Part shown: piece after piece, positions 22,924-33,275 of the stretch | Layout: every line of letters begins with the position of its first letter | How positions within the stretch are numbered: the stretch's first letter is position 1 | Source of the DNA: Ovis canadensis | Taxonomy: Eukaryota > Chordata > Mammalia > Artiodactyla > Bovidae | Direction: 5' to 3' | Assembly: GCF_042477335.2 (NCBI RefSeq) | Contig: NC_091262.1 | Coordinates: forward strand, 68,868,001 to 68,932,000 | Length of the DNA stretch: 64,000 nt | Program-made: the position numbers and the translations under genes | The notes under the pieces: generated by a model | Seen by the model: only the letters and a program-made list of their open reading frames with translations | What the model was told of the DNA's origin: nothing | Databases searched by the model: none

Positions 22924-23100
22924 ACTGTTGTTTAGTCACTCAATCCTGTCCAACTCTTTTGCCATGCCATGGACTGTAGCCCACTAGGCTCCTCTGTCCA
23001 TGGTATTTCCCAGGCAAGAATACTGGAGTAGGTTGCCATTTCCTTCTCCAGCGGATCTTCCAACCCCTGGAGAACGGAACCTGTGTATCCTGCATGACAA
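22924..23100 (-). mobile_element. Bov-tA SINE, partial
   Basis: This antisense element runs from tgttgtttagtcactcaatcc to the cctgcatgac region and lacks the last part of the tRNA half. Confidence 0.8.
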
Positions 23101-23159
23101 GATAACCAATATACTCCCCTAATAAATCTCTTGCACATCTAACCACATCTTGGTATCTA

Positions 23160-23582
23160 CTTCTCAGGAGACCAACTCAACATTCTTATGTTTTCTTTTG
23201 TTTCAACATAATGTATTTTTTATTTTTCACCTATGTTGTAGTTTCTTTTTATAGCTGAGTAGTATTCTATTGCATGAAGGTAACACAATTTGTTTATCCA
23301 TTTTTAAATTGATGGTTGTATTGTTTCCAGGTTTTGGCTGTTATGAATAAAGTTGCTATGAAAAATGAATCTCTTTGTGAACATATATGTGTTAATTTTT
23401 CTGGGGTAAATGCTTAGGAGTGGAATTTCTAGGTTATGAAGGTTTAGATTTATAAAAAGCTCCAAATACTTTTTATAAAGAAATTATAACATTTTACACT
23501 ACTATTAGCCATATGAGAGTTCTACATCCTTTCTAACATTTGGTGTTATTGGATTTTTAATTACTGCCATTTTGTGAATAAT
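23160..23582 (-). mobile_element. L1 LINE fragment, left of BovB insertion
   Basis: It contains agctgagtagtattctattgc and the tgcttaggagtggaatttc box in antisense. It resumes beyond the BovB at about 24652. Confidence 0.65.
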
Positions 23583-24505
23583 AGGAAAAGGAGTACGTCA
23601 AGGCTGTATATTGTCACCCTGCTTATTTAACTTATATGCAGAGTACATCATGAGAAACACTGGACTGGAAGAAACACAAGCTGGAATCAAGATTGCCGGG
23701 AGATATATTAATAACCTCACATATGCAGATGACACCACCCTTATGGCAGAAAGTGAAGAGGAACTAAAAAGCCTCTTGATGAAAGTGAAAGAGGAGAGTG
23801 AAAAAGTTGGCTTAAAGCTCAACATTCAGAAAACGAAGATCATGGCATCCGGTCCCATCACTCCATGGGAAATAGATGGGGAAACAGTGGAAACAGTGTC
23901 AGACTTTATTTTGGGGGCTCCAAAATCAGTGCAGATGGTGACTGCAGCCATGAAATTAAAAGATGCTTACTCCTTGGAAGAAAAGTTATGAGCAACCTAG
24001 ATAGCATATTCAAAAGCAGAGACATTACTTTGCCGACTAAGGTCCGTCTAGTCAAGGCTATGGTTTTTCCTGTGGTCATGTATGGATGTGAGAGTTGGAC
24101 TGTGAAGAAGGCTGAGCGCCCAAGAATTGATGCTTTTGAACTGTGGTGTTGGAGAAGACTCTTGAGAGTCCCTTGGACTGCAAGGAGATCCAACCAGTCC
24201 ATTCTGAAGGAGATCAACCCTGGGATTTCTTTGGAAGGAATGATGCTAAAGCTGAAACTCCAGTACTTTGGCCACCTCATGTGAAGAGTTGACTCATTGG
24301 AAAAGACTCTGATGCTGGGAGGGATTGGGGGTAGGAGGAGAAGGGGACGACAGAGGATGAGATGGCTGGATGGCATCACTGACTCGATGGACGTGAGTCT
24401 GAGTGAACTCCGGGAGTTGATGATGGACAGGGAGGCCTGGCATGCTGCGATTCATGGGATGGCAGAGAGTCGGACACGACTGAGCGACTGAACTGAACTG
24501 AATGT
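23583..24505 (+). mobile_element. BovB (RTE) LINE fragment 3, 3' end
   Basis: About 0.92 kb starting at aggaaaaggagtacgtcaagg (the RT Q-G-C-I-L-S-P box) and ending ctgaactgaactgaa. The Y-A-D-D box is intact. A frame change near 23930 splits the protein. The overlapping part is almost identical to fragment 2. Confidence 0.93.
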
Positions 24506-24547
24506 TACACTGTAGCTTTATATATATAAATATATGTATGTATGTAT

Positions 24548-24651
24548 ATATTTTGTCATGCCACGAGGCTTGTGGGATCTCAGTTCCCCAATCAGGTACT
24601 GAATCCAGGGAAAGCCTGAAACCTAACCGCTGGGCCACAAGGGGACTGCCC
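24548..24651 (-). mobile_element. Short CHR-like SINE
   Basis: This antisense text (ttttgtcatgccacgaggctt … accgctgggccacaaggggac) resembles the short tRNA-derived element at 4414-4536. Confidence 0.65.
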
Positions 24652-24930
24652 ACTGTGGTTTTAATTTGCATTTCCTTGGGACTAATGATGTTAAATGGTT
24701 TTTCCTATATTTATTGGTCATTTGTGTACCATCTCTTGTGAAATCCATTCAAATTCCTTGTCCATTTTATAGCTGGGTTGACCTTTTGTCTTTTTTGGGC
24801 TGATTTGTAGATTTTTTTAAAAATATATTCTGGAATAGGTTATTTGTCAGATTGGTCATTTTGATTTAATTTTGTTTTACAGTTCTGTAAAACATTCATA
24901 TGATTCTAATGTCAAATTTACAAAATAAGA
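24652..24930 (-). mobile_element. L1 LINE fragment, right of BovB insertion
   Basis: The text cactgtggttttaatttgcatttcc … atggtttttcctatatttattgg is the antisense L1 region that follows the piece at 23160-23582. Confidence 0.65.
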
Positions 24931-25084
24931 TAAATTTTAAAAATCTACCTTCCATCCTTGGCTGCCTTACTATCTGTTTCTCTTTCCTCCTAGAGGTAAT
25001 TTTTTAGTTTTTGGTTTATCTTTGGAGTCACTATTTACCTTTTCTCTCTCACTTCCCATTTGATAAGGCAGGAAATCAGATTGG

Positions 25085-25204
25085 CTCTAGCTTTAAAATA
25101 CTGTGTGTCTAACATCCCACCATCTCCACTGACCCTGCTCTGATCCGAGCTACATCATTGCTCATCTAGGTTACTGCAAGTTGCTTGACTGGTTTCCCAC
25201 TTTA
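25085..25204 (+). mobile_element. L2 LINE, piece 1
   Basis: L2 text: ccaccatctccactgaccctgctc, then gcaagttgcttgactggtttccc. The same element appears to continue at 25287, 25666 and 27558. Confidence 0.6.
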
Positions 25205-25286
25205 TTATTTTTAACCAGGGCCCCTCAGACCCCCAGGTGTCACAGGTCCTGGGGTGATCAAAATCCAGGACTGGTCATGAAGAGAG
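25205..25286 (-). mobile_element. Unidentified 82-bp insertion with 15-bp target duplication
   Basis: The insert is flanked by the perfect 15-bp direct repeat TGGTTTCCCACTTTA (25190-25204 and 25287-25301). Read on the minus strand it ends in an A-rich tail (ttaaaaataa), so it looks LINE-mobilised. It contains a strong hairpin, CCCCAGG and CCTGGGG separated by about 10 bases. I do not recognise its source: a small RNA or an mRNA fragment are both possible. Confidence 0.7.
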
Positions 25287-25402
25287 TGGTTTCCCACTTT
25301 AAACCTTACAACCTTTACAGTCTATTCTCAGTACAGCAGCCAAAGTGATACTGTAAAAATCTGTCAAATGATACCACTCCTCTGTTTAAATGCCTGCATA
25401 TA
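25287..25402 (+). mobile_element. L2 LINE, piece 2
   Basis: The L2 text resumes (gtctattctcagtacagcagcc, gatactgtaaaaatctgtc) until the CHR SINE. Confidence 0.6.
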
Positions 25403-25665
25403 GGACTTCCCTGGTGGTCCAGTGGTTAAGAATCTACCTGCCAATTCAGGGAACACTGGTTCAACCCCTGCTCTGGGAAGATACGACATGCAGTCGGGCA
25501 GTTAAGCCCGTGTGCCACAACTACTCTGCCCAAAGCCCATGCTCTGCAACAAGAGAAGCGCCACAACTAGAGAGGAGTCCCCATAAATCATTTCTTGTGG
25601 CAACTAGAGAAAGCCAGCGCACAGCAACGAAGACCCAGCACAGCTTAAAAAAAAAAAAAAAAAAG
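25403..25665 (+). mobile_element. CHR-type SINE
   Basis: It runs from aggacttccctggtggtccagtg to cagcacagctt and a poly-A run. The flanks GCCTGCATAT and GCCTACATAT are an imperfect target duplication. It interrupts the L2. Confidence 0.88.
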
Positions 25666-26100
25666 CCTACATATGCTTCCTACTTCACTCAGAGTAAAAA
25701 CCTAACAATAACTCACAATGCCAACAAGGCCCCACATGATCTGCCTCTATCATTACCAATCTCATCTCCTATTTCTCTTTCACTCCTCTGCTCCAGGCAC
25801 AGTGGGCTCCAGCTATGCCTTGAATGTACCAGGCATACTGCTACTTAGGGACTTTGAATTGGCTATCTTCTCAGCCTACAAGACTCTCTACCACATAGCC
25901 AAATGACCAAACCCCCTTGCTTCCTTTAAGTCTGCTCTAGTCTCATCTTGATAAGGCCCACCCTAACCAGCCCCTTTCAAATTGCAACCTTTCCTGCCAC
26001 TTCACCATTCTTCCCCATCACCACACCCTGCTCCAGCATTCTCAGTCACGCTTATCATGATGTTTTCTTTTTTGCCACAGTACTAATCACTTTCTGACAT
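25666..26100 (+). mobile_element. L2 LINE, piece 3
   Basis: The L2 text resumes (caacaaggccccacatgatctg, ctccaggcacagtgggctcc) up to the BovB insertion. Confidence 0.65.
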
Positions 26101-26791
26101 TCAGTTCAGTTCAGTTCAGTCACTCAGTCGTGTCCAACTCTTTGCGACCCCATGAATCGAAGCAGGCCAGGCCTCCCTGTCCATCACCATCTCCCGGAGT
26201 TCACTCAGACTCACGTCCATCGAGTCAGTGATGCCATCCAGCCATCTCATCCTCTGTCGTCCCCTTCTCCTCCTACCCCCAATCCCTCCCAGCATCAGAG
26301 TCTTTTCCAATGAGTCAACTCTTCGCATGAGGTGGCCAAAGTACTGGAGTTTCAGCTTTAGCATCATTCCTTCCAAAGAAATCCCAGGGTTGATCTCCTT
26401 CAGAATGGACTGGTTGGATCTCCTTGCAGTCCAAGGGACTCTCAAGAGTCTTCTCCAACACCACAGTTCAAAAGCATCAATTCTTGGGCGCTCAGCCTTC
26501 TTCACAGTCCAACTCTCACATCCATACATGACCACAGGAAAAACCATAGCCTTGACTAGACGGACCTTAGTCGGCAAAGTAATGTCTCTGCTTTTGAATA
26601 TGCTATCTAGGTTGCTCATAACTTTTCTTCCAAGGAGTAAGCATCTTTTAATTTCATGGCTGCAGTCACCATCTGCAGTGATTTTGGAGCCCCCCCAAAA
26701 TAAAGTCTGACACTGTTTCCACTGTTTCCCCATCTATTTCCCATGGAGTGATGGGACCGGATGCCATGATCTTCATTTTCTGAATGTTGAG
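26101..26791 (-). mobile_element. BovB (RTE) LINE fragment 4, 3' part
   Basis: This antisense element starts at its tail (cagttcagttcagttcag). It is the same copy as 27196-27557 and is split by a solo LTR. Open frame of about 200 codons on the minus strand ([17 protein letters not shown]). Confidence 0.93.
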
Positions 26792-27195
26792 TGTTGGAGA
26801 TTACGAGTGAAATGACACAGAACAAGACACACAAGAGACAGACAACATGCACACTCCAGCCGGAGGAACAGAACTGGGCAAAAAACTAATTTCCATTTAT
26901 TATAAAAGCCCCCTAGGCAGAATTCCAGACTGCATGAATAAGCCTTTTCAGCACAGCGCAGGTGCATACATGTTATCATATAGCAAAGGGGAGTAAAATC
27001 CTAGTCTACTGCAGAGTCTATACAAAGCCCTCCATTCCTTCATCATAAGAAGGGAATGCTCCCTCGTTTGCAAGGGACCATTAAACTCAAGGCTGTGTCC
27101 AGACTCTTTGGCAGAACGCCTCGTTTGCAAGGACGTCCAGCCCTAGCAGAGAGGCCTGTTTGCAGGCACATCTCTGCTACCCTATTAACCCTTCA
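26792..27195 (-). mobile_element. Solo LTR of an endogenous retrovirus (404 bp)
   Basis: The insert begins TGTTGG and ends CTTCA (TG…CA termini). It is flanked by the perfect 6-bp target duplication GTTGAG (26786-26791 and 27196-27201). Read on the minus strand it has LTR order: U3, then cttttataataaatgg combining a TATA-like box and an AATAAA, then an R/U5-like T/G-rich end. No internal viral genes are present, so it is a solo LTR left by recombination. A 6-bp duplication fits class II (ERVK-like). The family name is not determined. Confidence 0.88.
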
Positions 27196-27557
27196 GTTGA
27201 GCTTTAAGCCAACTTTTTCACTCTCCACTTTCACTTTCATCAAGAGGCTTTTTAGTTCCTCTTCACTTTCTGCCATAAGGGTGGTGTCATCTGCATATCC
27301 AAGGTTATTGATATTTCTCCCAGCAATCTTGATTCCAGCTTGTGCTTCTTCCAGACCAGCATTTCTCATGATGTACTCTGCATATAAGTTAAACAAGCAG
27401 GGTGACAATATACAGCCTCAACATACCCCTTTTCCTATTTGGAACCAGTCTGTTGTTCCATGTCCAGTTCTAACTGTTGCTTCCTGACCTGAGCACAGAT
27501 TTCTCAAGAGGCAGGTTAGGTGGTCTGGTATTCCCATCTCTTTCAGAATTTTCCACA
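27196..27557 (-). mobile_element. BovB (RTE) LINE fragment 4, continued
   Basis: It continues the BovB from the other side of the LTR through the RT active-site region (Y-A-D-D-T-T-L) to cagaattttccacatt. Confidence 0.92.
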
Positions 27558-27680
27558 TTATTATTTATTATCTGTTCCTCCCCACTAGAACATAAGCTCC
27601 ACAAGAGCAAGGACCTCTGTTTCATTTGCTGGCACACAGTAAGTGCTTAATACACATCACTGAATGAATGACTTAAAAAT
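27558..27680 (+). mobile_element. L2 LINE, piece 4 (3' end)
   Basis: The text cactagaacataagctccacaagagc … gcacacagtaagtgcttaatac is the L2 3' terminus and completes the element broken at 26100. Confidence 0.7.
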
Positions 27681-27856
27681 GAATTCTGGGCATTCTGAGG
27701 GGGAAAGAGACAACCTGAACAGAAAGTGTAAGAATGACTGAGGGAAAGGCAAGTGGTTCAGACTGACTAAATGAAGGGGTTAATGCAAGGTATTTTGGAG
27801 GAAGTATTGTTAGAAAAGGAAGTGAAGACATATGATAAAGGATCAAGAAGTGATAA

Positions 27857-28135
27857 GGAATTCCCTGATGGCCTATAGGTTAAGAATCTGCCTGCCAGTG
27901 CAAAGGACATGGGTTAAATCCCTGGTCTGGGAAGATACCACATGCCACAGGGCAACTAAGCCTGTGTTGCACAACTACTGAGCTCACAGGCCTAGAGGCC
28001 GTGAGCCACAACTACTGAAGCCACCGCAGTGAGAAGCCCACCCACTGCAATGAAGAGTAGCCCCTGTTCACACCAACTAGAGAAAGCCCAAGTGCAACAA
28101 CAAAGACCCAGTACAACCAAAATCAAAAGGAAAGA
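27857..28135 (+). mobile_element. CHR-type SINE
   Basis: It runs from ggaattccctgatggcctatagg to the cagtacaaccaaaatcaaaagg end and is diverged. Confidence 0.82.
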
Positions 28136-28163
28136 GAACTGATGAGAAGACAAACGATTTCTG

Positions 28164-29053
28164 AGTTAACTTATATGCAAAGTACATCATGAGAAAAGCT
28201 GGGCTGGGTGAAGCACAAGCTGGCATGAAGATTGCCAGGAGAAATATCAATAACCTCAGATATGCAGATGATACCACCCTCATGGCAGAAAGAGAACTAA
28301 AGAACCTCTTGATGAAAGTGGAAGAGGAGAGTGAAAAAGTTGGCTTAAAACTCAACATCCAGAAAACTAAGATCATGGCATCTGGTCCCATCACTTCATG
28401 GCAAATAGATGGGGAAACAGTGGAAACAGTGAAAGACTTTATTTTGGGGGGCTCCAAAATCACTGCACATGGTGACTGCAGCCATGAAATTAAGACACTT
28501 GCTCCTTCGAAGAAAATTTATGACCAATCTAGTGAAAGTGGCCAATCTAGGCAGCATATTAAAAAGCAGAGACATTACTTTGCCAACAAAGGTCCATCTA
28601 GTCAAAGCTACAGTTTCTCTAGTAGTCATGTATGGATATGAGTTGAACTATAAAGAAAGCTGAGCACTGAAGAATTGATGCTTTTGAACTATGGTGTTGG
28701 AGAAGACTCTTGAGAGTCCCTTGGACAGCAAGGAGATCCAAGCAGTCCATCCTAAAGGAAATCAGTCCTGAACATTCATCGGAAGGAATGATGCTGAAGC
28801 TGAAACTCCAATACTTTGGCCATCTGATGTGAAGAACTGACTCATTTGAAAAGACCCCGATGCTGGGAAAGACTGAAGGTGGGAAAAGAAGGGGACGACA
28901 GAGGATGAGATGGTTGGATGGCATGACCGACTCAATGGACATGAGTTCTGAGTAAACTCTGGGAGTTGGTGATGGACACGGAGGCCTGGTGTGCTGCAGT
29001 CTATGGGGTCGCAGAGTCGGACACAACTGAGCAACTGAACTGTACTGAACTGA
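28164..29053 (+). mobile_element. BovB (RTE) LINE fragment 5, older copy
   Basis: It begins gttaacttatatgcaaagtacatc and ends actgaactgtactgaactgaa. It keeps Y-A-D-D but is clearly more diverged from the other copies, with small indels and a short duplication near 28530. Confidence 0.92.
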
Positions 29054-29055
29054 AT

Positions 29056-30929
29056 GTTGTAAAGGTAACAATATTTCTGCAACCCAAGTAAATACTCCTT
29101 GAAGGAAAGTGACTCTATGATATGAAATCTTGAAAAAAATGATGCAAAATTTAATTCACACATAGGCATGGCCTCAAAACTAAGTAATACATTTTGTGCC
29201 TCTTTACCACCATCCTCTTCATCATCACATGAAAATCCTTAGAGATTCTTATAGTAAGAGCAACTTCGTTTAGACTAAAGGAAAAGATGGTTATCAGAGA
29301 CCACAGCCAAACACTGACTTTCATTTCAGACACTAATCAAACAGAAAAGAGAAAATGATATCCATAAATGTTTCTTTTTTACTCTTGGAAATGACTTTAA
29401 GAGAAGTGTGTGGATAGCGAAGGAAGACAAAGTTTCTTTATTGTCCGTTTCAATGCTCTGCACAGGGAGGGGAAACCCAGTGCCCTGATCCTCCCATTAC
29501 TTAGTGAATAAATAATAATTAGGACAATTATGCAAAAAATGTTTATTGTGGGCTTCTTCTGTGTGGAAGATAGAGTAGTAATTAATGCAGACTTCTTCCC
29601 CATCTCAAACTTTTTAGAGATTATTTTTATTCAGTGCCTCATTAGAGGTTATTTCACTCAGATAAACCATGCAGATAAACCATGCCTTTGCAGATAAACC
29701 ATGCAAAGAGGCGACCTTATGGTTGCTGGTTTGTATTATGATCCTAGTATTCTCCCCAAAAGCCAAGGATAAGCTTCTGACACAGCAATCCTGTAATTCA
29801 ACACACCTCTCTCTTTGTAAAGAATGCTTTAATAGGCACAACTGAGTACAGGGTAGGAATGTGAGCTGCATTCAGCTCCTTTTGTATATCTTGGTTGATA
29901 AGACTATGCAATCCAGCACAGCCAGCTGGAATTCTGCCAAATGAGCTGAGCTCCCCATAAAACTGACATTCATTGGACTAGCGGGGAGGAGCCAGTACAT
30001 TTTCTTTACGAATTATCAGAGCTAGCCTAAGTCCTATGGAGACCCTAAGTATTCAAAGGACGATGGCGCCTTCCTCTCTCACACATACACAATTCTAGAT
30101 GAAAGTAGTTCATTCCAATACATTTCTCATTTTCTCATGAGGATAACTTTAATAATATAAATAACAAAATGACATTATTTCAAAAAAAAACATAGAAATG
30201 CCCCTCCTACTTTGTTAAGTATCTGTATAATTTACCTGTTGCATATTTATCACTATACATTATGAACTGACAAAGGTCTGGGTGCTGAGAATCCTTAAGA
30301 GGCTTAAACTTAGCCAAGGCTACAATTACCTTTCAAACCATTTACGATCTGTAATATCTTTTGCCTCGCGCCCACTCCCATGCATACCCAAGCAAAGAGC
30401 CTGTAATAGTGTCTTCCTTTGAAATCTACGCTAACTTCCTTTTTCAGTGATAGATCCTTAGAGACCCCTTTCACAATTCAAGGGTCCTTCATCACAAAAT
30501 AGTTTGGAAAGCAGATTGTAACCACTATATTTGCCAATGCTATAGGACAAGAATGTGGAAGAAACTATAGAAGAGCACAATTTCCAAAAGATCATACCTG
30601 GTCAGTTTGAGGGGTAAACAGTTAAATGAAACATTACAGCAGGCTCTATCACCATCACACACTACTGAACATGCTTCACAATCACGTATATCTTAGGTTC
30701 TCAGTTGGATGGGTCTTTGAATGCTCCTGCCACAGCAAACTATTCCTAAACACAAAATAGGGTTTTAAATACTTTGCAATTCATATATAAATGTATTTCT
30801 TTAAAATTTTTATCCAGCTTTCTATGCCTTGTACATATATGCAATCTGTTTTCTGTCTGCAGTTGCAAAATTCTGGCGCACAGATACTAACATTACAGGT
30901 TATTTTTAGTCCCATCACAGTCTGTATTT
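29056..30929. other. Unannotated intergenic DNA
   Basis: I see no gene or nameable repeat. A short tandem (three copies of cagataaaccatgc within 29657-29704) is the only internal structure I noticed. Confidence 0.35.
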
Positions 30930-31143
30930 AGGGACTTCCCTGGTGGTTCAGACAGTAAAGAATCCACCTACAATGAAGGAGACTCAAGTTCAATCCCTGG
31001 GTCGGAAAGATCCCCTGGAGAAGGGCATGGCAACCCACGCCAGTATTCTTGCCTGGAAAATCCTATGGTCAGAGGAGCCTGGCAGGCTATAGTCTATGGG
31101 GTCAGGACACAACTGAGCGACTAACAGTTTCACTTTCCTTTAC
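30930..31143 (+). mobile_element. Bov-tA SINE with 12-bp target duplication
   Basis: Full-length element from gggacttccctggtggttcagac to aactgagcgactaacag, flanked by CAGTCTGTATTT at 30918-30929 and 31144-31155. Confidence 0.92.
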
Positions 31144-31155
31144 CAGTCTGTATTT

Positions 31156-32639
31156 GCAGCTCTAATTAATAAAAAAAGCCAATTCTAGCAGGGTCTGACA
31201 TCACAGGCCTGAATTGCTGCCCCTACCATCTGATCAGTGTGCGGTCCTTCCTTACAGAATTCAGATCTATTGTCTAATCTCTTTGTCAAAACTGATGAAA
31301 GCAGAGCCTGTGCTTAACTGCAGATGACCGTTATACTGAGGCCCTGTGCTAGTTAAAGGCCCATCTTTACAGTTGCTATGGTAACTGTCCCCTTCCTCTC
31401 TCTACAACCTATTCTGGCTCTGCCTCCACGTGGCACTCTTTTCTGATTGCAGAAGCGGGGAGGCTTGCACATCCATTTGTGCTCTTTGCCAGACTGAGAT
31501 CTGCAAATGGGGGGCGGGTGGGTAGAGAAGAGCACTGTCTCATGTGTCAAATAGGGTGAGGCATCCCCACCATTTTATATTCCACTGGTACTATTTCTGT
31601 TACACAAAGGATTTTCAGGGCCCTGTCCATGGTTTGTTGTTTTTTTTTTTAATTTGAGGTGTAACTGACATATAACACTATGTTAGTTTCAGATAGGGCC
31701 CTATCCAAATTGCAGAATGGATGTTTTGCTAGTAACAAATGCTTCATGATAAGAACCAGGGCTACTGTGAGGTACTTAAAATGCAGACACTGTCCAACCC
31801 TCATCAAGGCCTCCAGAGAGGAGGTGAATCAGAAGGTGGCTCACAGCCGTGCTGAATCAAGCACTGTGCTCCTTTCTTTCCTGTACCATCCGGAAAGTGT
31901 ATGGCACAGGGAACCCACAAAAGTACTGCTGGAGTCCTAGGGCGGAAGGCAAGCTCTGCTCTGTGTGATACACATACAGAATGACTCAGTATCCTGGGTA
32001 AAAGAAGATACAGGAGTGCAGAGTAGGTGGTGGGGACAGGCTGAGGAAAGGAGGGAGGGGGTGTGGATTAGGCTTTTAGCACCACACCATTTTCACAAGG
32101 ATGTTCCAGGCAATCATAAAACAGTGCTAGCCTCCTTAGTCCTCTTTCACATCCTCTGGTTTTGGCTCTTTTTTTTTTTTTTTTGGAAGGGCCAATCTCT
32201 TCCCTTGTTCAAACACTGTCCCTTCAGTTTTGAGAATTCCCTGGGAGAACTAATACCATTGTCTCCCAAGGTTACCCAATTCACTGTGTCACAAGTAGCT
32301 GGGAAGGACTTTTCTGGGTTTTACTCAAATCCCCCTTGCTGCAGTCTGAGCTCATTGCACTCAGTAGAGATGGAGACAAGCCAACCACTATCTTCGGAAT
32401 AACAACTCACCAGGGACTCAGGGCCGGAAGGTCATTCTGTCCGTCCTGATACTGCACAGCCTTCCAGAGCACACCCAGGGCCTGGGGCAATGAGGACAGA
32501 AAAACCGAGGACGGAATCTAGGACCCTGGCAGGCAGTGACAGGAGGGAAGAAAAAAAAAAACAAAAACCACCTCCAAACAACGATAATACAGACACACCG
32601 ACTGAAGGATACACCAAACTCAAGCAGAGAGGGACAAGA
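31156..32639. other. Sequence upstream of the MAP1A promoter
   Basis: I see no coding gene. A short L1-like 3' fragment is at about 31640-31690. GC content rises from 32400 toward the MAP1A CpG island. Small frames here have no recognisable features. Confidence 0.35.
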
Positions 32640-33037
32640 TGGCTCCCCTCAGTACAGTCGAGGCTGCGGAACTGCCAGACAGCACTTACTCGGGAAACAG
32701 ACTACCTAGAAGCTTCTTCTGGCGCGGAGGCAAAAGACTCGCCCCTCCACCCGGCCCGCAGAGCCCCCACCCCTACTCTAGTCCGACTATCAGCTCCCTC
32801 TTGAAAACGAGTGATGACGGAGGCGGAAAGCCAATGCCCCCACCTCGGTACCCGCCCCCCACGCCCAGCGACACCGCAGAGCCGGAGCGTCGCGGCCGCA
32901 GCCCCGCCCCTGCGGCGCCAGTGCTCCGCCCCCTGACAGGCAGCAGCCAATGAACGACTTCTGCTGTCGGCCTTTAAGAACAGCGCGCACTCTCCCCGCA
33001 GCGGACGCGGCTGGCCTAGCGCGCCAACGGAGTTTCC
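32640..33037 (+). promoter_or_regulatory. MAP1A: MAP1A 5' promoter (CpG-rich, GC boxes, CCAAT, TATA-like)
   Basis: This CpG-rich block precedes the first MAP1A coding exon. It contains GC boxes (ccccgcccc near 32903, gctccgccccc near 32926), a CCAAT box at 32947-32951 and a TATA-like TTTAAG at 32973-32978. The TTTAAG would place initiation at about 33000, some 40 bp before the first ATG. The order GC box, CCAAT, TATA-like, start is coherent. MAP1A is known to use a 5' promoter and an intronic promoter; this is the 5' one. Confidence 0.7.
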
Positions 33038-33045
33038 ATGGAGAC
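33032..33045. promoter_or_regulatory. MAP1A: X-box-like element 1 overlapping MAP1A start codon
   Basis: GTTTCCATGGAGAC here has the layout of an RFX X-box (two half-sites around AT), with the first MAP1A ATG in its centre. RFX-dependent silencing of MAP1A in non-neuronal cells through exon-1 sites has been reported, as I recall it. The assignment here rests on motif similarity. Confidence 0.5.
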
Positions 33046-33275
33046 CGAGGCTGGGCCCGGGCGGCCTCGCGGCGTTGCCATGGAGACAAGTCCCGGGCTA
33101 GGGCTCCGCAGCCCCGGCTCTCCGCCGGCTCAGAACCCCGCGGAGCCGCTGCGCGAGGCCGAAGCCGTGGTGGCGGCGGCACGCTGGGACCTGCGGAAGC
33201 ACTCTTTGCTCATCGTGATCGGAGATATCGCTACAGAGAGTCAGCTGAGGGCCGTTCGGGCCCACCTTGAACAAG
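33038..33275 (+). CDS. MAP1A: MAP1A coding exon 1 (long isoform N-terminus)
   Basis: The first ATG at 33038 and a second in-frame ATG at 33080 open a frame. It ends R-K-H-S-L-L-I-V-I-G-D-I-A-T-E, then an alpha-helical stretch to H-L-E-Q, before the donor gtgagctg. The segment from R-K-H-S-L-L corresponds to the start of the conserved N-terminal module of MAP1B (L-L-V-V-V-G-E-I-V-T-E-E-H-L). The first 40 or so residues are Gly/Pro/Ala-rich and poorly conserved in character. The exon is 238 bp and leaves phase 1, matching the acceptor at 34230. Counting from 33038 the long isoform has 3071 residues, 238 more than the short one. I recall the same 238-residue difference between the human isoforms, which favours the first ATG. 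Confidence 0.85.
33074..33087. promoter_or_regulatory. MAP1A: X-box-like element 2 overlapping the second in-frame ATG
   Basis: GTTGCCATGGAGAC has one perfect X-box half-site (GTTGCC) and a weaker one (GGAGAC). It is 42 bp downstream of element 1 and again has an in-frame ATG at its centre (33080). It is the better of the two matches to the RFX consensus. Confidence 0.55.
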
